64,000 nt of DNA from Plazaster borealis (GCA_021014325.1 CM037472.1:11408001-11472000); one strand, 5' to 3'; numbered from the stretch's first letter, positions 43,301 through 50,826 are shown. Made by a program: numbers and translations. The notes: generated by a model from the sequence alone, not told the origin.

Positions 43301-45572
43301 AAGTTTGAGATCGATCGGGTCACGAGGTCAAAAAAAAAAAAAAATTTTATTTTTTTTATTTATCATCTATGGCATTTCAGACACAGAGAAATATTTCTAG
43401 ATTTTTTTTTACTATCATCATTAGACCGTTACAGTTTTATGTAAATCTGTGATCTTAAAGAAAATTTTAATTACCAGTTCTGTAACATTCCTTTAACAAC
43501 AAAAACCACAGAGCCTGGACTTCCTGCAGGCAAAAAGTGTACATAGCTCAAAGACGGAAAACTTTAAAATCTGACATTTCTCAAAACATTGATGTTTGAT
43601 TTTCCCCAGCTTTTTACATGACGAAACAGGCAAATCCCAAGGGTACATCCGAAAGGCATATTCTAAACTACCCTAGGATTAAACAAGGTTGTACACAGTA
43701 AATGTTTTACTTTGTGCGTTTTTGTATGCATTGTGCTTTTTCTTGCAAGGAAATTTTTTTTGCATTTGGCTGTTAATTCGCGATGAAAATTATTACTGGT
43801 ATCATGTGGCGCGTCGTGGCCAAGCAGTTTACTGCATCGGACTCGAGTTCTGGTTGCTGAGTCATCAGGGTGTGGGTTCGAATCCAGGTCATGACACTTG
43901 TGTCCTTGAGCAAGATACTTAACTATAACAGCTTCTCATCACCCAGGGGTAAATGGGTACCTGTGAGGGCAGAGATGGTTCTTGTGATTGATTTAGCTTA
44001 GTGCGCTACATACTTGGCAGCACAGGCTGTATACTCCCCAGGGAGCTGAGATGGTTTAAAAGGAATGAAATAAATGGCCAAGTGACCAGGAGGTAATAAT
44101 GTTCGAAGTGCAATGATCATTCTTTGGATTTGCACTATATAATAGCCGATATTATTATTTCATTTTATCACAGCATGCAAAAGAAAGATGAAATTTTTCT
44201 CTGTGCCGGTAACTCCTCAAGTCGGGCTACGTCCAATAGCCTTAGATCTCAAGGGTCTGTCTCAGGATCCTCACTGTTCCCAAGAGCGCCGACTTCTGTA
44301 GCAGATCTACCCTCACATTTGTCCCTATTTCATCTAGATATTATTATTATTTTTTGCTGCAATGGAGACATATATCTCCTTTTATTACATTCCATCAAAA
44401 CCCTTTCAACAAAAAAACAACAACACTACATAACAGATCAATGATTAAAAGACCATTATATATACAAAACTAAAAAGAAAAAAACAAAACAAGAGGACTT
44501 AGAACGAAAATACAACTTTTCCCCAATCATGTGGCACAAAGCCTGGTTTTTACAAAACAATTCAACAAAATCATCATCATTAAGTCTTTGTTTTTCCAAA
44601 AGAATCATTCGTTTAAGCTGGAACAACTTCAACAATTTTTTTCAGAGACCGGATTGATTGCAGGGAGATTTCTGCATCTGGAGTTCGAGATAGTTCTGTG
44701 AAGTTTAGCTATTAGGAACAAACATATGTTGTCAATTTGTTTGCCGTATCCCAATATTTTGTTACTGTCGTTGAGATAAAAGTGTTTATTGCCCTTATAC
44801 TTACGAAGAACATATTCCAAAAATAACCAAGAAGTCCAAGTACGTTTACAATATATAAAAACGTGTTCTATAGTCTCTTCCTCTTGTTTACATAAACCAC
44901 ATTGATTGTCCTTAGGTTCTATTTTTTTCATTTTCTGTAAAACATCACAAGTAGGAAGAATGCGATGTCGCAACCGAAACCAGAGCTCTCCATCGTCATA
45001 ATCAATACTTTGGGTGTTAGCTTTTTTCCAAACCTCTTTCCAGTCAATAATGTTTTGACGAATGTTAAGCTTAATTGGCCAGGTCTTTTCAACAGTTGGC
45101 TGAACAAAGCGGTCTATAACCATGCTCTTATAAATAGTTTTCACAGTAGTATCTGAAACATGAACACTCTCATCATTATTTTCAAAATGCAACATACTAC
45201 TGACGTGACGTGCTGGACCTTCTCTGTTTTCTGTTAACAAATCATCACTGACATGTTTCCTTAAACCTGACATAATTTTCCCTGCATTAATTGGTTTGAT
45301 GTGACATTTCTTGGCCAATTCCTGAGCAGTTAGAAGATTCCTCATTTATTATTATTATTATTATTGTTATTATTACTATTATATAGGCCTAAGCTGTCAG
45401 TTAAAAAATGTGTCCATTTGTCCTTTCATTTTTCGTTTTTATCTTTACCAATCATGTAGTACCGTTCTCTTGCATTTCTATACAGGTTATGGGCGATTCA
45501 ACAACAAGAGTGCTTCAAGTGGAATTAAGAAAGTTCAGCTCAAGGGCGGAGCAGCAGTGGATGAAGAATCAG
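23228..45572 (+). CDS. PARP1: Poly(ADP-ribose) polymerase 1, N-terminal half (11 exons, C-terminus not in window)
   Basis: Nuclear enzyme that senses DNA breaks and makes poly(ADP-ribose) from NAD+. Exons: 23228-23356 (or alternatively 23884-24006), 30070-30160, 32701-32891, 34303-34514, 36056-36143, 37613-37729, 38882-39087, 41508-41674, 42356-42504, 43087-43171, 45486-45572. All phases match, giving 507 residues in the same domain order and nearly the same numbering as vertebrate PARP1. Zinc finger 1 uses Cys24, Cys27, His56 and Cys59. Zinc finger 2 uses Cys128, Cys131, His164 and Cys167. A basic bipartite NLS lies at 209-225. PADR1/zinc finger 3 uses Cys293, Cys296, Cys310 and Cys320, with Trp317 at the place of the inter-domain Trp of human PARP1. 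BRCT is about 352-450. The LKGGAAVD entry to the WGR domain is near 500. The WGR body, helical domain and catalytic H-Y-E domain are not seen downstream in 18 kb. Confidence 0.96.
23884..24006 (+). CDS. PARP1: PARP1 exon 1b: alternative first half of zinc finger 1
   Basis: This exon has 41 codons with its own ATG and donor G|GTAAGA. It encodes [18 protein letters not shown], a SKDSLRLAK stretch close to vertebrate PARP1, and ends in Met-Val-Gln at phase 0. It is therefore interchangeable with exon 1a for splicing to exon 2 at 30070. The position matching human Arg18 stays Arg (Arg19). The two exons differ at roughly half of their residues, so this is an old duplication with both copies kept open. 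Confidence 0.88.
24095..24129. repeat. (ATCT)n microsatellite
   Basis: About eight uninterrupted tetranucleotide units lie 90 bp downstream of PARP1 exon 1b. Confidence 0.97.
24575..24710 (+). pseudogene. Decayed copy of PARP1 exon 1b
   Basis: About 135 bp match exon 1b and some 60 bp of its 5' flank ('acattttgctg', 'attcggtggcaat'). The start codon is ATA (24635-24637), bases are missing after the fourth codon, and the match stops in the zinc-ligand region at 'gaggttgtat'. No donor follows. It is a local segmental duplicate that cannot start translation. Confidence 0.8.
25365..25488. repeat. Long GC-rich hairpin
   Basis: Arms of about 50 bases, CATTAGCCTTTAGTCAAGG... and its inverse ...CCTTGACTAAAGGCTAATG, flank an 18-base loop (GCGCGAGCGGCGAAGCAC). 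The inner part pairs GAAAAAAGACCA with TGGTCTTTTTCC. Pairing is close to perfect. It could extrude as a cruciform or be transcribed as a stem-loop. Confidence 0.85.
25933..26904 (+). pseudogene. Decayed ORF of an unnamed repetitive-gene family (CIICQ / ARYHKHCY type)
   Basis: Three pieces in shifted frames read like one protein. 25933-26235 has EIVQWLKH and [14 protein letters not shown]. 26466-26680 has [12 protein letters not shown]. 26662-26904 has [21 protein letters not shown]. The first two match a layout I associate with large families of uncharacterised invertebrate proteins: a CxxC pair, then a 'D-AA-ARYH-x2-CY' box. Several stops and frameshifts separate the pieces. It lies inside the composite inverted-repeat element at 25.0-28.5 kb, so it may be that element's decayed cargo. 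It lies within PARP1 intron 1. The function is unknown. Confidence 0.55.
26838..27740. repeat. Degenerate tandem repeat, about 270-360 bp units, 3 copies
   Basis: Blocks such as 'catgaccaaagatgtgattt', 'aaatacattgttttaatgat' and 'gcggccattttggat' recur near 26.87, 27.14 and 27.50 kb. Confidence 0.7.
27888..28460. mobile_element. Inverted-repeat element nested in the right arm of the composite element
   Basis: The ends TAAATAACATGTTGCTCGTCC and the inverse GGACGAGCAACATGTTATTTA face each other. Removing the insert rejoins 'agcttggacta' to 'ttttacttggcc', as in the intact left arm at 25.05 kb. It includes a poly(T) run at 28361-28388. Confidence 0.75.
29668..30030 (+). mobile_element. tRNA-derived SINE S1 (copy 1), PARP1 intron 1
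   Basis: The tRNA-like head is 'tggcgtgttgtggctgagcc'. The central block is 'tgtccttaagcaagacactt' and the tail ends 'gctatataagaactacc'. It lies just upstream of exon 2. Confidence 0.8.
30070..30160 (+). CDS. PARP1: PARP1 exon 2: second half of zinc finger 1
   Basis: The acceptor is 'attttacag' and the donor is G|GTGAGA. It encodes [18 protein letters not shown] with zinc ligands His56 and Cys59. The Phe-Asp-Gly loop matches the part of human finger 1 that stacks on the exposed DNA end. It ends in phase 1. It pairs with either exon 1a or exon 1b. Confidence 0.95.
30218..31529. mobile_element. 1.3-kb inverted-repeat element, PARP1 intron 2
   Basis: The ends AGGCCAAACAAAATAAATG... and ...CATTTATTTTGTTTGGCCT are exact inverses over about 35 bases. 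'gtaggtaggtcgg' faces 'gaggtcggtcgg' just inside. No transposase frame is seen. Confidence 0.85.
31909..32289 (-). pseudogene. Unassigned ORF fragment, possibly a gene or transposon remnant
   Basis: This is a 126-codon antisense frame in PARP1 intron 2. Its composition looks like protein ([36 protein letters not shown], several Trp and Pro). I do not recognise the family. [15 protein letters not shown] stretch upstream resembles a zinc-binding turn. No splice partners were identified. Confidence 0.25.
32701..32891 (+). CDS. PARP1: PARP1 exon 3: linker and first half of zinc finger 2
   Basis: The exon opens with [16 protein letters not shown], equivalent to the end of the finger 1 domain. A Gly/Ser/Lys-rich linker (about residues 92-114) follows, then [17 protein letters not shown] with Cys128 and Cys131. 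The acceptor is 'gttctacag' and the donor is AAG|GTAGAC, phase 0. Confidence 0.95.
33033..33920. mobile_element. 890-bp MITE with CCGTAATTTCCT(G/A)CGGATAAG ends, PARP1 intron 3
   Basis: 'gccgtaatttcctgcggata' at the left and 'tatccgtaggaaattacggt' at the right are inverted. Subterminal 'aaggcg' and 'gcgcataagg' repeats resemble the 'ataaggcgc' elements widespread in animal genomes. Confidence 0.82.
34303..34514 (+). CDS. PARP1: PARP1 exon 4: second half of zinc finger 2
   Basis: The exon encodes residues 138-207, starting [16 protein letters not shown] supplies His164 and Cys167. [13 protein letters not shown], matching the helix after finger 2, follows. The donor is TT|GTAAGA, phase 2. Confidence 0.95.
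34581..34991. mobile_element. TTAA MITE, family C
   Basis: TTAA at 34577-34580. It begins AGGTAGGGTCTTAGATTAG and ends ATCTATGACCCTACC. The central palindrome at 34801-34836 has the core TTCATGCATGAA inside the same GAGAAA...TTTCTC frame as family B. It is in PARP1 intron 4. Confidence 0.75.
35330..35545 (+). mobile_element. tRNA-derived SINE S2 (copy 1), PARP1 intron 4
   Basis: A 5' block ('ccaggttgtatcgtaaactt', 'gacaaaata..ggaaaccgcc') precedes a tRNA-like part: 'gggctgaatggctcagttgg', 'tagagcaccggca' and box B GGTTCAAATCC. Three copies share flanking blocks, so this is a SINE, not a tRNA gene. Confidence 0.75.
35584..36005 (+). mobile_element. tRNA-derived SINE S1 (copy 2), PARP1 intron 4
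   Basis: The head has box A-like 'gtagccgagcagataagaac' and box B GGTTCGAATCC. The central 'tccttaagcaagacacttaa' resembles the conserved core of V-type SINEs. The tail is '(att)n'. It is immediately upstream of the NLS exon acceptor. Confidence 0.85.
36056..36143 (+). CDS. PARP1: PARP1 exon 5: bipartite nuclear localisation signal
   Basis: This small Lys-rich exon has two basic clusters, KRKSK (209-213) and KKPK (222-225), around VVDEPDC. The DEPD (217-220) sits where human PARP1 has its caspase-3 site DEVD inside the NLS. The acceptor is 'tttttgtag' and the donor is AAG|GTGAAG. Confidence 0.9.
36245..36376. repeat. 66-bp tandem duplication, PARP1 intron 5
   Basis: 'tttataaactggaacacatt' to 'attggcagatggtc' is repeated exactly once, 66 bp later. 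Confidence 0.92.
37613..37729 (+). CDS. PARP1: PARP1 exon 6: PADR1 helical subdomain
   Basis: The exon encodes residues 238-276 ([19 protein letters not shown] and the PSGESK turn), the helical lead-in to zinc finger 3. It is 39 codons in phase 0 on both sides. A 91-bp tandem array starts about 60 bp after the donor. Confidence 0.92.
37792..38285. repeat. 91-bp tandem array, PARP1 intron 6
   Basis: About five units begin 'tgatgaaaaggtctca'. Three are near-identical (37833, 37924, 38015) and the later ones drift. Each unit contains a pyrimidine-rich 'tttttgtttgtattg' followed by 'tggcag', which looks like a splice acceptor. Confidence 0.92.
38575..38700 (+). mobile_element. tRNA-derived SINE S2 (copy 2), PARP1 intron 6
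   Basis: 'agggagaccgccaacatagg' and 'tagctcagttggtagagcac' with box B GGTTCAAATCC, then 'tctttgttcaacccaaaat'. It lies about 180 bp before the zinc finger 3 exon. Confidence 0.75.
38882..39087 (+). CDS. PARP1: PARP1 exon 7: zinc finger 3 (PADR1 zinc ribbon)
   Basis: The exon encodes residues 277-344. CSEC (293-296), Cys310 and Cys320 form the C4 zinc ribbon. ISSWTKC keeps Trp317, the residue that in human PARP1 (Trp318) connects finger 3 to the regulatory domain. The donor is CT|GTAAGA; the apparent extra Leu codon followed by TAA is intronic. A TTAA-type MITE begins 40 bp downstream. Confidence 0.95.
39128..39515. mobile_element. TTAA MITE, family B (copy 3), in PARP1 intron 7
   Basis: It lies 40 bp after the donor of the zinc finger 3 exon. 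TTAA flanks at 39124-39127 and 39516-39519. The central palindrome core is TTTCTGACAGAAA. Confidence 0.88.
39697..40134. mobile_element. MITE with GGGACCATGGATAAT ends, PARP1 intron 7
   Basis: GGGACCATGGATAAT at 39697 faces ATTTATCCATGATCCATGGTCCC-like sequence ending at 40134. It is about 440 bp and non-coding. Confidence 0.7.
40410..40562. mobile_element. Family J MITE (copy 2), PARP1 intron 7
   Basis: It shares 'cattcaactcaatgt', 'aaatagtctg' and 'atacagggaac', ending 'catcatgaaagtctatcaa'. The left end is decayed. Confidence 0.75.
40692..41089 (+). mobile_element. tRNA-derived SINE S1 (copy 3), PARP1 intron 7
   Basis: This copy has the best tRNA head: box A TGGCCGAGCGGTTAAGAG, anticodon arm CCAGACTCAAGCTCTGG (CAA, Leu-like) and box B GGTTCGAGACC. 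The central block and tail are as in other copies. Confidence 0.85.
41508..41674 (+). CDS. PARP1: PARP1 exon 8: first half of BRCT domain
   Basis: The acceptor is (ATT)n-ACAG. The exon encodes residues 346-400. [14 protein letters not shown] and [17 protein letters not shown] match the first strand, helix and GG turn of a BRCT fold. It ends in phase 1 (donor G|GTCAGG). Confidence 0.92.
41850..42118 (+). mobile_element. LINE 3' end with (ATT)n tail
   Basis: It contains [15 protein letters not shown] followed by a stop, the typical LINE ORF2 terminus. A 3' UTR follows, with 'gcgccatgagcg', and then an (ATT)n tail. It is 5'-truncated and inserted in PARP1 intron 8. Confidence 0.7.
42356..42504 (+). 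CDS. PARP1: PARP1 exon 9: second half of BRCT domain
   Basis: The exon encodes residues 402-450, with [20 protein letters not shown] and ending IAPWGSD, the same end as vertebrate PARP1 BRCT (SPWG). The donor GTAAGT at 42505 lies only about 12 bp from a palindromic MITE. Confidence 0.93.
42516..42698. mobile_element. Family J MITE (copy 3), PARP1 intron 9
   Basis: 'tttagaccgttatcatg' and 'catgataaaggtctattg' are the ends. It is in inverted orientation to copy 1. It starts about 12 bp after the donor of the BRCT exon. Confidence 0.85.
43087..43171 (+). CDS. PARP1: PARP1 exon 10: BRCT-WGR linker
   Basis: The acceptor is 'tttaattgtag' and the donor is G|GTGAGC. It has 28 codons, low in hydrophobics and rich in Asp/Lys/Ser/Gly. 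The linker lies in the automodification region and is poorly conserved. It is assigned because phase and position fit between exons 9 and 11. Confidence 0.75.
43215..43492. mobile_element. TTAA MITE, family T, in PARP1 intron 10
   Basis: The ends AGGAACATTACA and TGTAACATTCCT are flanked by TTAA (43211-43214 and 43493-43496). It contains an A-rich run at about 43330. It lies 43 bp after the exon 10 donor. Confidence 0.8.
43806..44160 (+). mobile_element. tRNA-derived SINE S1 (copy 4), PARP1 intron 10
   Basis: Head 'ggcgcgtcgtggccaagcag', box B GGTTCGAATCC, central 'tccttgagcaagatacttaa', tail 'gcactatataatagccg' then (ATT)n. Confidence 0.8.
44629..45345 (-). mobile_element. 5'-truncated non-LTR retrotransposon: RT C-terminus with zf-RVT-like domain
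   Basis: This is a single 238-codon frame. [16 protein letters not shown] and [18 protein letters not shown] follow the plan of the zinc-binding region after a LINE reverse transcriptase (W...L.T...L then CxxC...ET..H....C). The RT and endonuclease are missing, so it is a dead 3' fragment. An (ATT)n run lies on its 5' side (45347-45383) and another at about 44338-44356, near the likely 3' tail. It is in PARP1 intron 10, antisense to the gene. Confidence 0.8.
45486..45572 (+). CDS. PARP1: PARP1 exon 11: entry to WGR domain (last exon found)
   Basis: The acceptor is 'ttctatacag' and the donor is G|GTCAGT, phase 1. It encodes [13 protein letters not shown], the highly conserved lead-in to the WGR domain. 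No downstream exon with the WGR motif or YYKLQ was found in the window. Confidence 0.92.
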
Positions 45573-45980
45573 GTCAGTCATTTTATCCATTTTATTAAAT
45601 GGTTTTATTTTTCAGTCATCAGTGTGGAGAATTTTCATGATAGTTGTCGGGAACAGTTCATCAGCTCCGGCCAGAAGGTCCTTAGTGCCATTTGAAGTCG
45701 CTGGTTCTGCCTATCGACAAATCTAACAATAGACCCCTTTTACGTCATGAGCTCAAATAGTGCCCCCACTGAGGTCCAAGGAAGACCTCCTATTGGTTGG
45801 TAGTTGGTATAGATATGCAAATTGGTTACATATTGGACAATTGGGATGTTTTTTGTTTCCCTAACACAATAAAGCAACACTCATGGAAACCGGAGGTTCC
45901 CAAAAAGTGTTTAATTGCACTTGAGACTTACACAGTCTCTATTAGTAAAGTCCGTCTCTACTGCAGGGGAAACATTCTTC

Positions 45981-46480
45981 ATAAGCCCTTTTCACACGTC
46001 AAAGGCAAACTAGGGTCCCTGGACTCGGGTGCCAGTTGTCTTGACCACCGACATTGGTCAAACTCGAACACGACCTTTCACACGACGCAGAAACCAACGT
46101 CCCTTGTCACAGATCCTTCATGTTTTGGGGTGGTGTCAAAGGTCAACATTGTTTATTGTCCATCTCACTGTTATCTGCGCAGCTAGCATGGAATTGCTAT
46201 TGCATGGGTTGATTGCCAATCAGCTTGTGTGCTTCCATGGTAGCTCTAGCTACACCATAGTCCTTGGTCTGTTTGCATTCACACAGCATGCAAAGACAAT
46301 CGTGGTGAATTTTTACAACGTTGTTTTTTGTTGTTGCTGGTCTCGATCGTGGTCAGAAAAAGACTAGGGACCCATGCTTGTGCAGAGCAGAGGTACATTT
46401 CACACAATGTGGACTTGACAACGTTGTGTTCTTAGGACCATGGACCACTTGCTTATTTTCCTGTTGTGAAAAGGCCTTTA
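45981..46480. mobile_element. 500-bp MITE with AAGCCCTTTTCACA ends
   Basis: 'ataagcccttttcacac' and 'gttgtgaaaaggccttta' are inverted ends. Inner 'actagggtccctgga' faces 'gactagggaccca'. It is non-coding despite ORF-like frames. Confidence 0.75.
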
Positions 46481-46760
46481 GTTGTGCACTTTTTACACTC
46501 TCTTATTATCTTAAATCCTTCTGAAAGCATTGCATTGTTTTTGTATTATATTTATGAATGATCTGCATGTGAGATTTAAACAAAGTGTTCCGTTTAGGCG
46601 TGTACTTCGACAGCGGCGGAGAGTGACTTCTCCCATAACCGGTCGGGTTGGCGTTGTTGCATCTTCCTCGCCTTGGGTTTTCTGCCCACATCTAAAACAT
46701 CCTTGTCTTTTCTCCATGGGGTTCTTGGCTAGTATAGTGATTAAGTTCACTTTCTGAGAG

Positions 46761-47180
46761 TTCTTGGCTTCACAACCAGAATTGATAAATGAAATAAATG
46801 AAAGTTGAGTAATGTCGATTTTAAAACCTTCATTGTGCTACGGCCATCTTAGATGGCCCCCTCTATGACAAGATAATAATGATGACACTGGATGTAAATG
46901 CAGTTGTAGGGAATAGTATTTTTGGTACAATTAAACATACTAGGTGTTGATGAATGGTTTGTCATGCAGTTCTTGGCTTCACAACCTGAATTGATAAATG
47001 AAATAAATGAAAGTTGAGTAATGTGGATGTATAAACTTTAATTGTGCTACGGCCATCTTAAATGGTTCCCTCAATGCAAGATAATGATAACACTGGGTGT
47101 AAATGCAGTTGTAGTGGTAGTATTTTGGGTTCAATTAAACATACTGGGTGTTGATGAATGGTTTGTCATGCTAGAGGCAG
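46761..47180. repeat. 209-bp tandem duplication
   Basis: 'ttcttggcttcacaacc' to 'aatggtttgtcatgc' occurs at 46761 and again at 46970, with small differences. It follows the SINE S3 relic and may be made of its 3' flank. Confidence 0.85.
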
Positions 47181-47904
47181 TGGTTAGAGTTGACAGGTAT
47201 AGTGTCGGTTTTGTCAGCATGGGATTTCTGAGTGGATTTAGAGTGGATAAGAAGTTGTTCTGCTTAATTCTGAAAGAACTAGTTGTACTGTTTTTCTACT
47301 AAGGGAATTGGGGACTTCTGCTTTTGCTTAGCTATCCTGACAATCCCCGAGTGCAAGGCTCAGAGTAGCTGTTTTTGTTTGCACTAACTCGGCACCTAAC
47401 CAATGCCTGTAAATTTTCACTTTTCCATTTCAAAACTGTTAAGTCACTTTTACCTGATTTAGAAAATTTGTGAATCCTTAAAACACAAATCACTTACCTA
47501 TAAATTTACCCTCTGTAAGATATCATTCCCCTCTCGAAAAAAAGCTACTTACCGCTACTAAGTTGGTAAGCCATTTACCGCTGCTAAGTTGGTAAGCCTT
47601 GCCTGAGTGAGGTGAAAATTGAACCCCAAACATGATTTATTTAAGCTTTATTCCTCTATTCCTTGCACCGCATGTATGGGAAAATGGTACTTAAAATCAG
47701 AGTCAGAGTACATTTTCAGTCGAGTATCGCTACATGGCTTCTAGTACAGATTATTTTTCAGTGGAGTATTGAGTATGGACTTCGAGTATGAATACTTTAC
47801 TAGCTGATTACGAGTGCAAGTACGAGTACCATCAAGTAGTACTTGAGTACAAGTACAAAGTACAAGTACTTGTATAGGGTTAATACCTCCGTAAATAATT
47901 ATCC

Positions 47905-48185
47905 TGGGGTTCTGAGGTTGGTGTAGTGGTATCTTTCCTCGGCTTCCACCTCTGGGACCCCGGTTCGAATCACACCGGGGCACTATGTGGATTGAGTTTT
48001 CAGTCCCTACCTGACTGCATGGGTTTTCTCTGGAATAACTCTCTGGGGTTTTCCTCCCACATCTAAAACTGAAACTTTCTTCATTGTCTTCTCTCCATGG
48101 GGTTCTTGGCTAGTACTGTGATTAAGTTCGCTTTTCTGAGAGTCCTTGGCTTCACAGCCAGAATTAATAAATGAAATAAATTTAA
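47905..48185 (+). mobile_element. tRNA-derived SINE S3
   Basis: The head is 'gaggttggtgtagtggtatc' with box B GGTTCGAATCACACC. The body is 'ttttcctcccacatctaaaa' and 'ccatggggttcttggctagt'. The tail is 'aaatgaaataaa'. A 5'-truncated relative lies at about 46600-46800. Confidence 0.75.
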
Positions 48186-48862
48186 ATGAAATGAAATGAA
48201 ATGCTGTGTAACCAATGCTGAATGTTATAAAAACCTCACACATCACAGAGTGGCAGCCTCTTGGACCGATACCCAAAATGTACATTTACACCTGAACTTT
48301 TTTTCCTGCTGAATGGATGTTGTCCATTGGCCATTTTGATCTTTAGCCATTAGAAATAACGATCAGTTGGTGCAGTTCTTAGTCCAACAGAATCAAACAA
48401 AGTATGCTGTTAGATTTTGATGTGTTGGGATGGTTAGCGTTAACGGATTTGATGATCTTTTTATAGACTGTCAATTGAACTTGCATTTGTCTTGTAACAA
48501 AATTATCTTTGACATGTTTGTCTAATTATTTCAGTTCCAAACTGAAACTCTTTCAGTTAAACATTATCAAACATCGATTATCTTTAATCTCTAAAGAAAT
48601 GACTTCAGAAATAACAGGTTTTTGTAACAAGTTGCTATATTGCTGTATTTAAGTGTATACAAAATATGTTTATTAGCAACGTCGAAACAATACCCAAGTG
48701 AGCTCGTTAAGAGAAATTCAAACCTGGAAGGGCAAGGCATTTTCAAGGCATCCGTTAGAATATTAGAATGGCTTTTGGTATGGTTCACCCTAATGACTTT
48801 CTCAGTGACGAGCCTGTAGAGAAAGTTAAATTTTTATTTCACAGGTCTTTCGGTTTTTCACT

Positions 48863-49110
48863 GGTCCATGTCAGAGGGTTGTCTTTCCAAGGGAAAAGCT
48901 GCTGCTGGTCTATGTCAGAGGGGTTGTCTTTCCAAGGGAAAAGCTGCTGCTGGTCTATGTCAGAGGGGTTGTCTTTCCAAGGGAAAAGCTGCTGCTGGTC
49001 TATGTCAGAGGGGTTGTCTTTCCAAGGGAAAAGCTGCTGCTGGTCTATGTCAGAGGGGTTGTCTTTCCAAGGGAAAAGCTGCTGCTGGTCCATGTCAGAG
49101 GGTTGTTTTT
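48863..49110. repeat. 45-bp minisatellite, 5 units plus a partial
   Basis: The unit starts 'ggtctatgtcagaggggttg' and ends 'agctgctgct'. The units are nearly identical. Because 45 is a multiple of 3, frames stay open on both strands, which explains the repetitive ORFs. Confidence 0.95.
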
Positions 49111-49469
49111 CAGAAGCATGTATTAAAATCTCTGATTGTTATTGATTTTCATCATGTGATCTGAAGGTCTAAATTTTGCTCTTGACCCTGTACTGTTTGA
49201 ACATTGGTAAATTTATGTTTAAGTACAATTGTGGCCTACTGCGTCATACTGCCAGCCAGTTTCAATGATATGTTTACTTTAACACCATCAATTCATTCTC
49301 ATGGTACTGGATAGCATTAAAGGGTAAATTCTATATGAGTAACTATCAAACTTCACTTTACAAATACAGTCTCACCCGACCAAGCGTGGTACTGGAAAAT
49401 ACTTCATCATAAATATGAATTTGAAGAAAAATTTGGACTTGTTTTCAAAAAAAAAAAAAAAAATTACCT

Positions 49470-49712
49470 GGCCCCAATTTCATGGCTCTGTTTTCAGCCA
49501 AATTCTGTGCTTGCGATCACCATTCTTTGCTTACAGGGCAAGCGCTTAATTTCTGCGCTTGGTATGTAAGCAAAGAATGCAATGGAGTACGCACACGCAC
49601 AAGCAAAAATTCCCTGTTAACCTGTGAAATACTCTTGACACAAGCGCGGAATTCCCTGCTTCCGTCAGCGCCGATTCTTTGCTTACAGTAAGTAGAGCCA
49701 GGAAACTGGGCT
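49470..49712. mobile_element. GGGCCC-type MITE (copy 3)
   Basis: GGCCCCAATTTCATGGCTCTG starts the element, and AGAGCCAGGAAACTGGGC ends it inverted. The interior has 'tttgcttaca' in both orientations. Confidence 0.75.
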
Positions 49713-50034
49713 CTGTTGGAACCTTGTTTGTTAAAATACTGAGTTTGATTTTGTGCATTGAATAAGTGGTTCTCAGCTGTCAACCTGTCCCCTGTCTATC
49801 GTTTGAGTGCAAAAACGTTTTGCTTGGCTTTTTTTCCTACTCTGAAACAATATTGATAAACTGGTGTTAAATATAAATGCAGGGCTCGAATTTGGGGGGA
49901 AAAAAACACAAGACTGAAGGACTTGTAGCTCAAAATGTTTACTAGACCAGAGTTTATTTTACTAGACCAGAATCAAAATGAGTTGAACAAGCACTAAGAG
50001 AAGATCTAGATACATGTAGATCTCATTTGTCTTA

Positions 50035-50277
50035 TGTGTAAGCATACTTTGAATTGAAAGATATTATCAGATTCTTTCACAAAGATATTACACAATGAGG
50101 TTGTCTATTATTCAATGTGTAAGCGTACTTTGAATTGAAAGATATTATCAGATTCTTTCACAAAGATATTACACAATGAGGTTGTCTATTATTCAATGTG
50201 TAAGCGTACTTTGAATTGAAAGATATTATCAGATTCTTTCACAAAGATATTACACAATGAGGTTGTCTATTATTCAA
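50035..50277. repeat. 81-bp tandem repeat, 3 units
   Basis: 'gtgtaagcgtactttgaatt' to 'gttgtctattattcaa' is present three times at 81-bp spacing with almost no divergence. Confidence 0.95.
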
Positions 50278-50490
50278 TTGAAAAACACAAGACTGTCTGG
50301 CTTGTCCGTTCGTGAGTGTACTGGCCAGATGCTAAAATCACTGGCCTCGGACCTGCAGTCCAGTGTTAATTTCGAGCCCTGTAAATGTACACATTTTGTA
50401 CTCCCCTATTCATATGCATTGTATAGAACAAGAATATTGTTTTACCACAATGTACGCCTCGTCGTTGATGTGAAAACAGAATTTGATTAA

Positions 50491-50568
50491 ACAAGCTTAG
50501 ACACCCTGTGGACAAACAAGCTTAGACACCCTGTGGACAAACAAGCTTAGACACCCTGTGGACAAAAT
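50491..50568. repeat. 25-bp tandem repeat, 3 units
   Basis: 'aagcttagacaccctgtgga' is repeated three times at 25-bp spacing. Confidence 0.95.
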
Positions 50569-50826
50569 ATTGTTGTTGAGTCACTAGTAGAGGATTATAA
50601 GGCAGCTTCAATTAATGAATGTAAATAAACATTTTCTGACAAACATATCCGACTGAACTTAATTCCACCTCCGTACTTTGACAAATAAAGACAAGTAATT
50701 TTCTTCTTGTTTTTCTTCAGTTCTTTATGACTGAAAGATCAAAACAAGTTCACCACAGGATGTGTAGTATAATTTATTCATTGTATGGAACAAACTGTAC
50801 TTCACCTATCCAAACACAAAACACGT

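Noticed and set aside
43330..43345. Poly(A) run as a polyadenylation or retro-insertion tail
   Set aside because: It is internal to a TTAA MITE and there is no element ending there.
46029..46367. 112-codon ORF
   Set aside because: It lies wholly inside the 45981-46480 MITE and reads through its inverted repeats.
48839..49145. Repetitive protein MSEGLSFQGKSCCWS
   Set aside because: Both strands are open because the minisatellite unit is 45 bp. No start context, splice sites or neighbouring coding support it.
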